Below are positions 1 through 11,489 of a stretch of DNA of 64,000 bases, one piece after another. The notes beneath the pieces were generated by a model. The model worked only from the letters and a program-made list of their open reading frames with translations. It was not told the origin of the DNA and ran no database searches. Source of the DNA: Oreohelix idahoensis (Eukaryota; Mollusca; Gastropoda; Stylommatophora; Oreohelicidae); assembly GCA_024509875.1 (NCBI GenBank), contig JAMPIV010022930.1, positions 1 to 64,000 of the forward strand. The letters are read 5' to 3'. The number at the start of each line of letters is the position of its first letter. Position 1 is the first letter of the stretch. Made by a program: the position numbers and the translations under genes.

Positions 1-1404
1 TGTCTTCATTTTTTTCAGTGGTGATCCACTTATGGTCTAAATTCTAGTAAAATGAATGAGTTTCTTTTTTTTTTTAAAACAAAGGTAGCAACCGTAGCTC
101 AAGATTATTCTTGGTAGAAATATAAATAGAGCGTTGATGCTTCTATTTCAGGACGTCTCACGTGGATTTTAGAATGGCAAGTATAACTTTATATTCCCTC
201 GCCCCTTCTGTGAGAAATATAAGTTTTGATTTACATTTTATAAGCCCCCAGATACAGGTAATTCAGCAAAATAATAATTGTATGTTTAGCTCTGTATATT
301 GTACTAAAAAAAAAATATACTCATACGGATGCAGGCATCAATTCACTCAATCCATTGATAGACTGCAAGTATGGATTTATATTTTCATAGATAACAAGAA
401 ATTTATTTATGAAATATTTGATCAACAGAGTTAAAATAAAAATAAAAAATTGATTTGCCAAGAAAGGTCATGTGTAGTGTATCTTCCTTGGAAAATATGA
501 TTTTGGTGGAGCTCTAACAAAGATAGTCCAAAAGCTGCAATGTACATGTTACAACTTATCCCAATAGATTGGATGAATTAATATATCCTGACTTTGATGC
601 ATAGAAAGGCCGTGTTACGTCCTGCAACTGTTTAGGATGCCGCCGTCCCTCAGAGTTAATACCTCTAATTATTTACACTTAGAAATGTTCCTCGGACTAG
701 GGGCGCTAAGTATTATCAGTGAAGTTTTACTCTTTTTAATTTTACAAGGTACTTCTAGTAACTTTAGCTTGTCCTGTCTTGGAATCCTTATTACTACTCC
801 TATTCTTGCTGTCCGTGATTTCCTGACGAAGGTAAGAAATGCAGTGGGGGAATCTTCAAAAGGCTCTAGGTATTATAGTTTAAATTGCTTACGCAAATAT
901 GTAACCTCGTGAGGTTCTCTTGGGTGAGTCTCAATTACAATTAAGTTTAGGTCATGTTATAATTTAAACCAACCACAAGTAAGGCGTATGATTTTAGCAA
1001 AATCTCCCCGTTCCCTTTACCTTGAAAGTTATGGTTTGGCCATATAAGGTAATGCCACTTAAGTGTTAAATTTACCCGAAACATTATGTCGTACAACAGC
1101 CTTAATTATTAAATCTGATAAATCTTCTCCAAGGTTGCGCACTTTCCCCATCTTTGTTTATCACGACAAGACTGTTTACTTACGATTGTTAAGAGACCTG
1201 CAGGAAATCATTACGTGATATGTTTGGCCCTAATTTCCAAAACTGTTATAATCCAGACAACCTCAACGTGGGGTCGTCTTTTTGCGTGTCGCTCCCCACG
1301 TTATGTCGTAGATGACTATCTGTGTTATTACTATAAGATTCCTTCACCAGATGAGCGGAAGTAGTTGAAAGGTATAATGACGAATATCCGTGTTTTTTCT
1401 TGTC
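1..1404. repeat. Diverged dispersed repeat, copy 1
   Basis: Two stretches of this segment recur near 37-38.7 kb. The block at about 1-190 (including GATTATTCTTGGTAGAAAT and the word TTTCAGG) matches about 37180-37345. The block at about 930-1330 (GATAAATCTTCTC, TTATAATCCAGACAAC, GTTAAGAGACCTGC) matches about 38345-38720 with some rearrangement. The middle (190-930) does not align by eye. No coding function is evident; the short frames here have no family resemblance I can name. The RTE-like element at 1419 interrupts this segment. Confidence 0.55.
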
Positions 1405-1418
1405 GTTAGAAGAGGACG

Positions 1419-2632
1419 AGAGAGCAGAGGTCAAGGTGGAATTCTTCAAAGGACAGTGGATGACTGCCTAGATGAAATTATCATGCTCGGAGATTTCAAT
1501 GCCAGAGTTGGAAATGACCATGCTAGATGGGGTGGAGTTATCGGAAGATATGGAGAAGATACTCTCAGTGACAATGGAAAGCGACTCCTTAGATTCTGCA
1601 GTAACCAAAATCTGATTATTACAGACACAAAGTTCCCCCATAAGCGCATACATGCATACACTAGATGTGAACCAACAAAGAATGAGAAGTCAGTGATCGA
1701 CTATGCCATTGTTAGGAGGAGCTCATTCAAATATGTCCGGGATGCTAGAGTCTGGAGGGAGGCCAGAGATTGGAAGTGATCATTAATAATAATAATAATA
1801 GCCCCTTCAGTCATAACTGACTATGGGAATGCGCCCCTGAGGTGACAGCTCTCAGCTGCTTATTATTCTCCCCTCCTCTGCTTGTTGTGTGAGCCTCTCT
1901 TCGCGCAATCTGAGGTGGCGCCGTAAATAGCACCGCCACTTAGTGCGATCGGCAGCTTCATCCTCCCACTACCTGCTTACAATCAAAAGAACAACTGAAA
2001 GAGTTGCTCAGCCTAGGACCTGCCCAACATCACGCAAGAAACCAAGTAAACAAACCGGAGAAATGAGCATTCAGACCTACAAGCTGAGAGAGCCAGAAAT
2101 TAAGACCAGATATCAGGGGCGTATTGCTACAGCGGTGAGAAACAGAAGAACAACCTGATGACTTGGAAACCATCTGGCTTAAATTCAAGGACATCATAAA
2201 GACAGCTGCTGCAGAAGCATGTGGTGAAGTCCGACTAGGGAACACGAGAAAGAGGACACCTTGGTGGACAGAGGAAGTCAAAGAGAAAATAAGAGAGAAG
2301 CAAATGGCATGGAAACAATACTTAGGAGCTAAAAACACAGCAGGACAAATAGAGAAATATAGAGAATATGTGATACTTAGAACAGAAGCAAAGAACAAGG
2401 TGCTAGCAGCAAAACAGAAGTCCTGGGAAGAATTTGGAGAAAAGCTAGAAAAAGATGCGCAAGAAAACCAGAAATTGTTCTATAACACCCTAAAGAACAC
2501 GAGGAAGGAAAAACAATGCCCTCTCAAATTTATAAAGGACAAGCAAGGCAAATTGCTTACTGCCCCGAAGGAAGTAATGGGAAGATGGAAAGAATATTTC
2601 TCAGAACTCCTTGATGCATCAGAAAGGATAAC
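1419..2632 (+). pseudogene. RTE-like endonuclease and linker region (broken)
   Basis: The reading frame around 1390-1779 contains LGDFNARVG, a conserved motif of the apurinic-type endonuclease (EEP fold) that nicks target DNA in non-LTR retrotransposons, followed by the NLIITDTKF and SVIDYAIV segments of the same domain. Copy 2 shows the next motif, SDHYLL. Here that motif is cut by the 184-bp insertion at 1784-1967. The frame resumes at about 2163-2632 with the Lys/Glu-rich linker that precedes RT, then stops at the solo LTR. There is also a frameshift just before the LGDFNARVG motif. Not functional. Confidence 0.8.
1784..1967 (-). mobile_element. Non-LTR retrotransposon 3' fragment (family LINE-7), single-unit state
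   Basis: Inserted in the endonuclease region of the RTE-like copy: the intact copy at 30410-30425 lacks these 184 bp. On the minus strand it reads as the C-terminal tail of a non-LTR ORF and ends in an (ATT)n tail (the AATAATAAT run at 1785-1800). The same ends recur at 41640-41720 and 42478-42520, where the middle has expanded into a tandem array. Here the middle is one unit only (about 1850-1900). No clear target duplication could be drawn. Confidence 0.65.
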
Positions 2633-4762
2633 TATGACAGATTATGAAAATAGGTTTCATCTATCTATTTCTTTATCTTCACTTTTCTTTTACCAAACTT
2701 TCCTCTACGCCTGGTTCGATAACATAAACCTCCTATACACTCTGAGATACTGTCTTTTTTCTTTTCTAATTAAGCACGCCTAATTTATTGCTGAGCGCAA
2801 TTCCCTTTGATGAGAGTTTGGCAGCAGACCTGATTAGCTAATTTGAGCCGATTTCATTTAATTTTGAACGCCAGAGATCGAGAATCGTTGTAATATGTCG
2901 CAACAGAGGAAAGTGGCGTTAAGTTTAAACGTATTTTTCGTTAGACATTGAGTATAGGATCAGATAATTTTGGAAGAAAGGGAGACGATTTTTATTACTC
3001 CCCTTGTAAACAGTTCGCTAGAAAAAGTAATTAAACACGGTGAGCATAGCCAGATCAAAGTCATTGCTCGCTAGAAATGGCCATACAAGCGTAAACGTGA
3101 AGAAATTTGCACTGTTTAGCAAATTATGTTATGCCGATCTAAAGCGAGAGAGCATGAGTCTGATTTTCGGCTTTAGGTGAGAAAGATCTTTGATTTGCAT
3201 TTGAAACGTAGAATTCAACGTAGGTGATAACATCTGGCAGATAATCTGGTTTCGGTCATTCTAGAATCACTTGTACAAGTAGAGTCTTAGTTTTCGTTGG
3301 AGAATAGTCTCAGTAGTTTGTGCGAAGGTAACTACTATACTAGTAGTTTGAGTGATTTAACTAGTTAAATCATCAATTATATTTTATTAGTTATTTTCTG
3401 TGCAGAGTGATTTACTAGTTAGGTCCGACATTTATATTTCTCTAGGTTTTACTGTGTTAAAGTGGCTAGCAGAACAGATATTAATTTCTAGCTAAACTCT
3501 TCCAGCTATAATATAAATGTTATTAACTGCTAGTAACCAGTCAGAGAATATTCTAACCAACTAAGTAAATACACGGATTCATCATGAGTATTGACGAAAT
3601 ATGTATTTATTTCTAATTCATGATGACTGATTTGTTAAATGTCTAGAATTTATTTCACGGAAGTTTTTAAACGATAAGACAAGCTCTAAGCTTGTAGTTA
3701 TAATTTAAAGTTAAATAACCAAAGAGGTTAAATATTATATTTTACGCGGGGTAAGGATAGGGTGTGAATACTATATATTGGTTAAGTATTTTGTATGTTT
3801 TTCTCTTTACACAGTATTTGGGTCAAACCCTAAACCTTACCAGCGGCTTCCATATGAATCTGAGAATAACTTTACAAAAAGAACATTCTGATAAAAATAT
3901 CGGGTTTTTTTAAGGTGACCTGTCTGGTCTCGTGTTTTCCACCCAGAAAAAGAGAGTACCACTGTGTTGTGAAGAAGATTTATCCTGAACAGATTTATTT
4001 ACCTGACACTCAATTTAACGATTGAAGATTCCAAGCTACTACAGTAGCTGTGAACATTAGACCTCTTAAATTATTTTACTACCTGGACAAAAATTGAAGT
4101 GACATAATCAGCATAATACAACCAGCCGCGAATCCAGCGTTTCCCATCATTTGAATTAATTATTCTTTGGAAAAACTGGGGCTTGATTCGCCAATAACCA
4201 AACCTTGGATGGGCTGCATGTACCTTACGATTGTTCCAGATGTAGTGAAAGCACCTATTAGGTAAGAGTGAATGGTTGTGATCACAGTTCTGTCAAAGCG
4301 AGAGAAAGCAGGGATAAATAATTCTTTCATTGTATAACCCATGTACTAACTTTGTATTGTTTGTATGCAAGTTTTGCTAATGCTGTCCCTTTCAGAGTAG
4401 ATTAACGTATAAACTCTGTTCTTTATTGTAGAGAGAAATCCCAGACCACAGCGTAAACACCTTTGACTCTTTGGGGGTTAATAACTTCACTTCTAACGGG
4501 ATCTTGTCTCAGCAGAGGGAGGGAGGATTGCACCTATGAGTCTAACTCTTTAATTCATTCATTAACCTATGTTTAATTGTATTTGATTTGATATTCAAAA
4601 TATATTATTGTTGTGAAGTTCTTTTTATGATAAATAAAATTTACTTAAACTTTATTTACGTGTGTTGGTCAGCTTGTCCCAAAAGATCCCTATCCCATAG
4701 ATATAGTTTTCACGTCTGTGCATCTAATTGGCTTCACTTATATGTGTGTGTATGTGAGTGGT

Positions 4763-4835
<73 letters not shown>

Positions 4836-5048
4836 TGGTAGACTGTCTGACTAACAAAGTCTTGTTGTAGAGATAGGCTGAATGAGAGACGTTTCTCGAT
4901 TTCAGGGACAGATTCTACCTATTTTCCACCATCTCACTCGTGAAAATCTATTTCTTTGCCTTATCTCCCACTGAGCTATCACCTGTTCTAGTCCTATTCA
5001 GCAGGGACCAATCTATGTCTTAATTCCCCTATCAGAAAATCTGCGACA
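2633..5048 (-). mobile_element. Solo LTR, family D/E, copy E
   Basis: This 2.4-kb insert interrupts the RTE-like element. It is flanked by perfect 5-bp duplications ATAAC (2628-2632 and 5049-5053), and the RTE-like sequence rejoins across it. On the minus strand it begins TGTCGCAG and ends near a mutated CA. The reverse complement of the insert at 6171-9441 aligns with it over several hundred bases (for example about 3430-3600 against 8690-8880), so both are copies of one long-LTR family in opposite orientations. No internal coding region is present, hence solo LTR. Strand is inferred from the TGTCG start shared with the other LTR families. Confidence 0.7.
4766..4832. repeat. (TA)n microsatellite
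   Basis: An uninterrupted TA dinucleotide run of about 67 bp lies inside solo LTR E. It accounts for part of the length difference from copy D. Confidence 0.95.
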
Positions 5049-5053
5049 ATAAC

Positions 5054-6170
5054 CACTAGCACAGAAGAGGAAACCAATGGTGATGAAGATGACATAAAGA
5101 TGGAAGAGCTGAAGGCAGCACTGGAGAAAATCAAGATGGGCAAAGCAGCAGGGCATGATGGTATAACACCAGAAATGGTTAAGTACATGGAAGCATCAGG
5201 TGACCTATTACTCTTAAGGGTCCTACAGGCAGCGTGGTGCAACAAGACCATATCAAAGGATTGGGAGATTGCCATCATAACACCAATTTTCAAAAACGGT
5301 GACAATCGACAATGTGGAAACCACAGAGGCATATCCCTTCTCAGTGTCCCTGGTAAAATCTACTCTAGAATCCTAGAGCAGAGACTCCGACGCCTAGCTG
5401 AGCCACAATTGGATGAGATCCAGAGCGGATTCCAAGTAAACCGAAGTACTCAAGACCTAATCTTGACACTCAGACAGCTGAGTGAAAAGGCTCTTGAGTA
5501 TAAGAGTGAGATCCATCTTTGTTTCATAGATCTGGAAAAGGCGTTTGACAGGGTCCCCTGGAGCAAACTTTGGGACTGTTTAGCAAGGAAGAACATTCCA
5601 GCCCCTCTGATTCATGCTATACAGAGCTTCTACAAGTCTTGCAGAAATTATGTGAGGACAGCAACCCATAAGTCAGAAGAGTTCAGGACCACCACTGGTT
5701 TAAGACAAGGTGATATCTTTTCATACTCCACATGGGCGATGTTATCAAGGCATGTAAGGAAAGAACAAGAAAGTATTCAGTGGGGTACTGGAAGATGAGA
5801 TAGGTATGCATTTCAGAGCTGGCATTTGCTGATGATGTTGCCCTGATTGCTAAATCAGAGGCACATCTCCAATCCAACCTGCAAGTCTGGAAGAAAGAGC
5901 TGGAGAAGAGAGGGATGGTCATAAGCAGCTCTAAAATAAAATCCATGGTGATATCACGAGAAGAAAGAAGACATCAGATTAAGCTGGGAGAATAGGTCCT
6001 GGAGCAGGTCGACCACTTTAAATACCTCGGAGCTATTATAGACCGAAAGGGAGGCATCAAAGAAGAGTTGGCCACTCGAAAAGCAGCAGCTGGGAGACTT
6101 TTTCAGGCCATAAATCGAGAATTCCTCAGCAAGAGAGAGGTTGGTAAGAAAACGAAGATGGCTGTATACC
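5054..6170 (+). pseudogene. RTE-like reverse transcriptase domain, copy 1 (broken)
   Basis: The frame at 5100-5798 carries GKAAGHDGITPEM, PIFKNGDNRQCGNHRGISLL and the catalytic motif A FIDLEKAFDRVPW of a non-LTR reverse transcriptase. Motif B (GLRQGDI) is present, but a deletion of about 11-14 nt straight after it shifts the frame. The FADD catalytic box survives in another frame at about 5825. There is also a nonsense change at about 5994 (TAG where copy 2 has CAG). It begins after the target duplication of solo LTR E and is cut at 6170 by solo LTR D. It cannot make an active enzyme. Confidence 0.85.
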
Positions 6171-9100
6171 TGTCGTGGATGACTTATCAGATAGGTACTA
6201 GATGTTTATAGCCCTGTCTGAGCAGAGGTGATAGTGATGACAATGTGAAAGTAAGGGATAAGATATAGTTTTTATCACGAGGGTGATCGTGTAAGAGAAA
6301 GGACACTCTCTGGATATAATAATTTATCTAATCCAGCCTATCTGGACGACGATATTTAAATCAGACGCACTTTCTCTCCTTGTACGAAAATACAAGTTAC
6401 ACTGCACTCACATGCACACAATTCAGTGACAAATACGCACGAACGTGAAAACAAACTATGGATAACATATAATGGATATGGGTTGACCGACACGATAACT
6501 AAAGGTTTAATAAAGTTTATTATTAATATAAAATCACAACATAAATCATATGCATCAATAGATCATGGTTTACAGACAAAATGAAAATTAAACAACTAGG
6601 TTTTCCCCTCTGGTAAAGGAAAAGAAAGGACGATTCCCACAGAGGTTAATTTACCCAAATGATCAAAAGGTAACAATAAGTGTTGAAATAGTCAGGATGG
6701 GAAAAGAATAGGTTCCTAATGTTATCTATCCCGTGACTAATCAGATTATTGAGATAAAAAATGAAAGAAAGAAGAAACCATATAAGTATATGATGTTAAC
6801 AAAAAAAAAAGACAGAAGTTTTTTTCTCTGTTCATTCAATTCACATACACGCAGTGGCCACTTTCAGACTATGCTTACCCCAGTAGTTGTCGCAGGCATT
6901 CCAGAGGAAATACACTAATAAGTAATAATACTATTAAGTGTCAAATTTTAGTTTTGCCAAATCCAGCCCCAGACTCTCCGTAGTTGCTGACTGCAAATTT
7001 CACAGGAGTCGCTAGAGTCGGTGTTTTAATTTGTTCTGGATACAATAAGTTATCTATGCCTTCAGTTGGTTGGAGTAGGGTTCATGCGTGGTGATCGCCG
7101 ATGTAGGAAAAAAAGAACATATACAGTTCCTAGGTTGTTTAGCCTCAGGTGGCTGAAACGCTAGGTTAAGGTACACAAATGTTGCTGACAATATATTTCG
7201 CCACTGCTGGCTGATGAGATTGATATAAATAAATCTGATAATAGTTCTGGTCCAGTTAATATTATAATTTAATGTATATATTCTGCGTTCTCTCATGAAA
7301 ATATGAGGAAAATTGGACTGCACAAGTCACAGCAAGAAGCTCATCAATATTAAATATTCTTGGATGCTTATAATATTATAAGTTTGGGTTCTTGTGCGTT
7401 TATTCACCGGTTAAATCAAATTCTGGAAATTTATTACTCAAGATCAGAGTCAGGTACCCTTTTACAGCTGGTTTGCCTGATGCGTGACACCTGTTCCCTT
7501 CCTCGCTGCCGTTTCCTTCTCTAACTCGAGATCAGAGTCAGGCACCCTTTTTACAGCTGGTTTGACTGATGCTTTTGACACAGCTGGTTGTTCCACTTCC
7601 CTTCCTCGCTGCCGTTGCCTTCTCTAACTCAGGATCAGAGTCAGGTACCCATTTACAGCTGGTTATGGAGTGTTAGAGACTTCACCATACTAGGTCCAGC
7701 ATCGAGAGGTGGGGAGACCAGTTTCCTTCCTCGCTGTCTTTTCCTTCCCTAACTCAAAGTTAAGTACCCATTTATAGCTAGGTAGACCCCATCTCTCGAT
7801 GCTGGACCTAGTATGGTGAAGTCTCTAACACTCCATAACAGCTGTAAATGGGTACCTTACTCTGATCCTGAGTTAGAGAAGGCAACGGCAGCGAGGAAGG
7901 GAACAGGTGTCACGCATCAGTCAAACCAGCTGTAAAAGGGTACCTGCCTCTAATCTTGAGTTAGAGAAGGCAACGGCAGCGAGAAAGGGAGCAGGTGTCA
8001 CGCATCAGTCAAACCAGCTGTAAAAGGGTACCTGCCTCTGATCTTGAGTTAGAGAAGGCAACGGCAGCGAGGAAGGGAACAGGTGTCACGCATCAGTCTA
8101 ACCAGCTGTAAAAGGGTACCTGCCTCTGATCTTGAGTTAGAGAAGGCAACGGCAGCGAGGAAGGGAACAGGCCACCCCACCTCATGAAGCTGGGACCCAG
8201 TACATCGAAGTCTATAACACTTCACTCCCCTACGGCAGAATGTGCTACGTGACTACAACCTTACGAACGGCAGGCGTGTTTTAAAAAAAATTCTAAGCAA
8301 CGGGGGAGGGGGGAGAGGACAATGACACTTTTTTCAGTCAAGAAAGAGTACGGTGATCGGTTTGGGTAATAAATATCCAGAATTTGATTTAACCGGTGAA
8401 TAAACGCACAAGAACCTAAGTTTGTATGATCATAAGTTCATATGGCCATATCATAAGAAAAGCCGCTAGTACTCAGGTTTGATCAGCCTATATTTTAGGA
8501 AAAGAAAATATAAACATTTAACCAAATTATCAATATCATATCTAACACGTGTTAAAATAGGACCTCTTCACCACTCTGTTATAAATTAGATTTAAATCAC
8601 ACGTGTCTAGCTTATCCTATCGTTATTTTAACGCGTAATATGAACACTAGTCATTTATAAAATTACATAAAAATGGATAGAAGTAAATAATACATGCCAT
8701 CAGTAGACAGTTATTTAATGTATGTACTAGTCAAGTTAAAACATCTCTTACTGGGAAATAGCGAGTAATTAAATTTACTTTACGGCTGGAAAATTTAGCT
8801 ATAAAATATTTAATTAACACAGAAAATCTCAGTGAAATATAATGAAAACTTTAAACACACTAAATCACTTTAAAGCTAGTATATAAATTACCGCAATCAG
8901 AAAAATGAAACACTCCACGAAAATCTAATAATTTTCACTCTGTACGAGAAATCTTAAGATAACGAGCTAGTGAATTCAGATAGATTTCTGGGCAACTGAT
9001 CATGGCTATCGGAGAGACAAGGTATATATTGATAAATTTCGTTCTATCGTTCTTAAATGCGAAAGTCACACCTACTGCCAGACCCGAGCCAATTTGCCGT

Positions 9101-9441
9101 TCGATTTTTGAATCAAAGGTAATTTTACCACCTCTTCCGCCTCTGCCTCTCTGGCTTGACTTTCATCATCTCCGCCTTGTCGAATATCAGCTACGCAATT
9201 ACTTCCCTTGAAAGTTTTACAATCCAAGGTCCGTCTCAGACTGAATATCGTGTTCCCTTATTCAAAGAATCTATTACGACATGCTCCGCGCTTCGCTCTC
9301 TGTTTCACATAGGGCTTAATTGCCAGATGACTCCCGTGTTAATTGCACTGGTGAATCCTTCGTTCATGTAGCAAAAAATATAAACTAGATGGGGAGGGGC
9401 AAAAGTGGATGATTACTGCTGCACTATTTCCATCTGTGACA
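6171..9441 (+). mobile_element. Solo LTR, family D/E, copy D, carrying a foldback insertion
   Basis: A 3.27-kb insert starting TGTCGTGG and ending TGTGACA, flanked by perfect 5-bp duplications ATACC (6166-6170 and 9442-9446). The RTE-like sequence reads straight through when it is removed (GCTGTATACC joined to CGCTCCACC). Without the palindrome at 7367-8436 the element is about 2.2 kb, close to copy E. No gag or pol reading frame is visible, so I read it as a solo LTR and not a full retrotransposon; a non-coding LARD-type element is the alternative. Confidence 0.7.
7367..8436. repeat. Foldback (palindromic) element built from SINE-2 body units
   Basis: Outer inverted repeats of about 70 bp (7367-7437 and 8370-8436, sharing GTTCTTGTGCGTTTATTCACC in inverse orientation) enclose inverted clusters of an 88-bp unit. 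The left cluster is inverted; the right cluster repeats with an exact 88-bp period at 7901, 7989, 8077 and 8165. The unit (AGTTAGAGAAGGCAACGGCA, GGTACC, CAGCTG) is the body of the tRNA-headed SINE-2 family found elsewhere in the window. The symmetry centre is near 7790. The related LTR E lacks this insert. Confidence 0.8.
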
Positions 9442-9446
9442 ATACC

Positions 9447-9899
9447 GCTCCACCTATGTCCCAGTCTTGACATATGGATGCAAGTCATGGGCAATGACTA
9501 CAACCCAGAAAAACCAGATCTAAACCTCAGAAATGAGGTATCTGAGGAAGGTGGTTGAAGTAAAAAGAAGAGACATGGTCCGCAACCAGACGATACGTCA
9601 AGGCCTAAAATCCCACCCCCTGCAGACTCAAGTAGAACAGTCCCAACTAAGATGCTTTGGCCATGTCTGCAGAATGGGAGAAGATCGGCTACCACGACAA
9701 GCATGGGAAACAAAGAGCCAGGGATCCAGACCCCCAGGACGACCCAGAGTCCGCTGGGAGGACAACATTAGACAATCTTTGAAGGACCGAGGACTAGAAT
9801 GGAACCAGGCCAGGAGGAAGACTGCCGATAGGATAGTCTGGCGCTCTCTCTTCCAAACCTCTACACCTCACAGTAGAAGGGGAATGACTAAGTAAGTAA
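9447..9899 (+). pseudogene. RTE-like ORF C-terminus, copy 1
   Basis: Encodes the post-RT tail: AMTTTQ, VVEVKRRDMVRNQTIRQGL, then the GHVCRMGEDRLPRQAW motif and a proline/arginine-rich end (GRPRVRWEDNIRQSL). The open stretch is 9533-9895. The stop TAA sits inside the TAAG terminal repeat. Nearly identical to the end of the copy at 30145-32677. Confidence 0.85.
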
Positions 9900-9984
9900 G
9901 TTAAAAGAGGACGGTTGAAATGATAAATAGTGGGACATGTGTCCGATTTCGCCAGATATCTATCGATCCGCGGCCAATTAAGTC

Positions 9985-10620
9985 GCCCAATCGATCATCA
10001 TCATCAGGTGCCATCTTCACATCAAAGGTCGGCTGCAATAGATCTCCGTCTTCTGTCTCTTATCTTGTTGGTACACTTTGATAAACTCTTTCCTGTCCAT
10101 CTCTTCATGTTATCTTCCCACTCTTAGCGATGTTTGGTGTTGTTTGCTTTCAACTCTGCCTTCTCTTATGCTCTTCAGTAAGGTGGTATGTCTTTTACAT
10201 AGCCAAAATATTTTAACTGCTTAATTTTGATCTCGTTCATTAATTCTCTTTTCATTCCTAGGTTCTCTACATTTGTTTTCTTCTCTACGACTGTCTGCTT
10301 TACTACTGTGCACATGTGGATTAAACGAGCAAACTGCTGAGCATGTTCTACAGGATTGTCCTCTGTATGACCAGTTAAGAAAGATATACTGGTCCAATGA
10401 CTCAACACTAAACTCAAAGCTGTATGGAGCTATAGAGGAACTCCAGACAACGGTCGAATTCACCGTGAGAACTCGTCTTACGGTGTAGACATCAAAGATG
10501 CGATCGCAGCAAGAAGAAGAAGTTTTCTTCTCTGTCTATGAGACATGCCCCATTGTTCTATAAATCTACATCTCACAGGTCTCAATTCTTTCTTCTAATT
10601 GCTTGTTCATTGATACAGCC
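9985..10620 (-). mobile_element. Non-LTR retrotransposon 3' fragment (LINE-5), split
   Basis: The minus strand carries ENLGMKREL, KQLKYFG and EDNMKRWTGKSLSKCT, the same C-terminal sequence as the better copy at 60591-60980, ending in a (TGATGA)n tail at about 9990. A second non-LTR fragment (10287-10521) is inserted in it; the sequence continues at 10534-10620. Several stops and frameshifts make it inactive. Confidence 0.75.
10287..10521 (+). mobile_element. Non-LTR retrotransposon 3' fragment (LINE-4)
   Basis: Encodes a C-terminal piece with CTCGLNEQTAEHVLQDCPLY, the Cys/His-containing tail typical of some Jockey/RTE-type ORFs (C-x-C, then H and C), and ends in (AAG)n. A perfect 12-bp target duplication GTTTTCTTCTCT (10275-10286 and 10522-10533) shows that it inserted into LINE-5 by target-primed reverse transcription. 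5'-truncated and not functional. Confidence 0.8.
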
Positions 10621-11130
10621 TTTAATTTTTTTAAATCACAGCCGCGGTACTAAAGGGTAAGGGTTAGGTTTCGGTTTTTGAATCTTAACCCTAAAATGAA
10701 CGCTAATCCTAACCCTAAATGGGCGACTTCATTGGCCGCCGGATTGATAAACATTTTGTGAAGGCGGACACACGCCTCACTTATTTTCATTTCAACTGAA
10801 GGGAACAATTAAACAAAAAACACACTTTAAAAATAGGTGGAAAACGAATTGAAAAAAAATGTCACACTAACGATTATGTTATGCTTCTGTTTATCGATAC
10901 GACCTATTTCTTCCTTCTTCTAATAGCCGGATCAGACTGTATACTTAACACGGAATACAATTGATGTCTCAACTTTGCGTTAACCTTCATTAGCTTCATG
11001 GCAAGAGAGGGTTCAGTCAAAAAGATGAGTAGAAGCAATCCATAAGACGTTTATTGACACTAACTAACACAACAAGTCCAATCGTGTTATTCTAAATTTT
11101 AACAACTGCGTTTTATCAGATGTTAGGAGC

Positions 11131-11385
11131 CGCGGTAGCGCAGAGGTCCATGGTTCGATGCACAGTCGAGGTGGCATTTTTTAGACCGCCACCGGCTCCA
11201 GGGTCGACCCAGCCTCATGATTTGGGTACCAGAGCAACCCTGGTAAGGTTCAGGAGTCTGGCGTGATGCTGATACATCACCCCAGTGTGCCAATGGTCAA
11301 GAAAATATGGGCCTAACACCATATTCCCAAAATGCTTCAAAGGGGGTGTAAACAGGATCCTTTACTGTTTTTTTTTTTTAACTTT
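11131..11385 (+). mobile_element. tRNA-headed SINE-1
   Basis: Starts with a degenerate tRNA-like head (GAGCCGCGGTAGCGCAG, then a B-box-like GGTTCGATGC) and continues with the body shared by three other copies (GGTCGACCCAGCCTCATGA, GTACCAGAGCAA, AAGAAAATATGGGCC). Other copies: 41357-41580 (+), 45980-46252 (-), 59915-60160 (-). RNA polymerase III promoter boxes are inferred from the head only. Confidence 0.75.
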
Positions 11386-11489
11386 TTATCAGATGTTGCT
11401 TTACCTACGAGTAAATTTATGCTCCAAAGACACTACTGTTTGCACTACAAAATAAATTAAAAAACATGTCATTACAACAGTTGTCATTG

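Larger units (their letters stand above)
1419..9899 (+). mobile_element. RTE-like non-LTR retrotransposon, copy 1, split by three insertions
   Basis: A single 5'-truncated non-LTR element runs from 1419 to 9899 in four pieces: 1419-1783, 1968-2632, 5054-6170 and 9447-9899. Together they give about 2.6 kb, collinear with the better copy at 30145-32677. It is flanked by a 14-bp target duplication with one mismatch (GTTAGAAGAGGACG at 1405-1418, GTTAAAAGAGGACG at 9900-9913). The 3' end is the short tandem tail TAAGTAAGTAAG directly at the end of the ORF, with almost no 3' UTR, as is typical of RTE-type elements. Clade assignment is inferred from the endonuclease-RT layout, short tail and C-terminal GHVCRM motif; a related clade remains possible. 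Confidence 0.85.

Noticed and set aside
637..830. Hydrophobic frame followed by GAAGGTAAGAAAT resembling a coding exon with a splice donor
   Set aside because: No partner exon, no recognisable protein, and it lies in the unalignable middle of a dispersed repeat.
10660..10735. Telomere-like AACCCTAA and GGGTTAGG words
   Set aside because: Only a few scattered, opposite-facing copies; too short to call an interstitial telomere.
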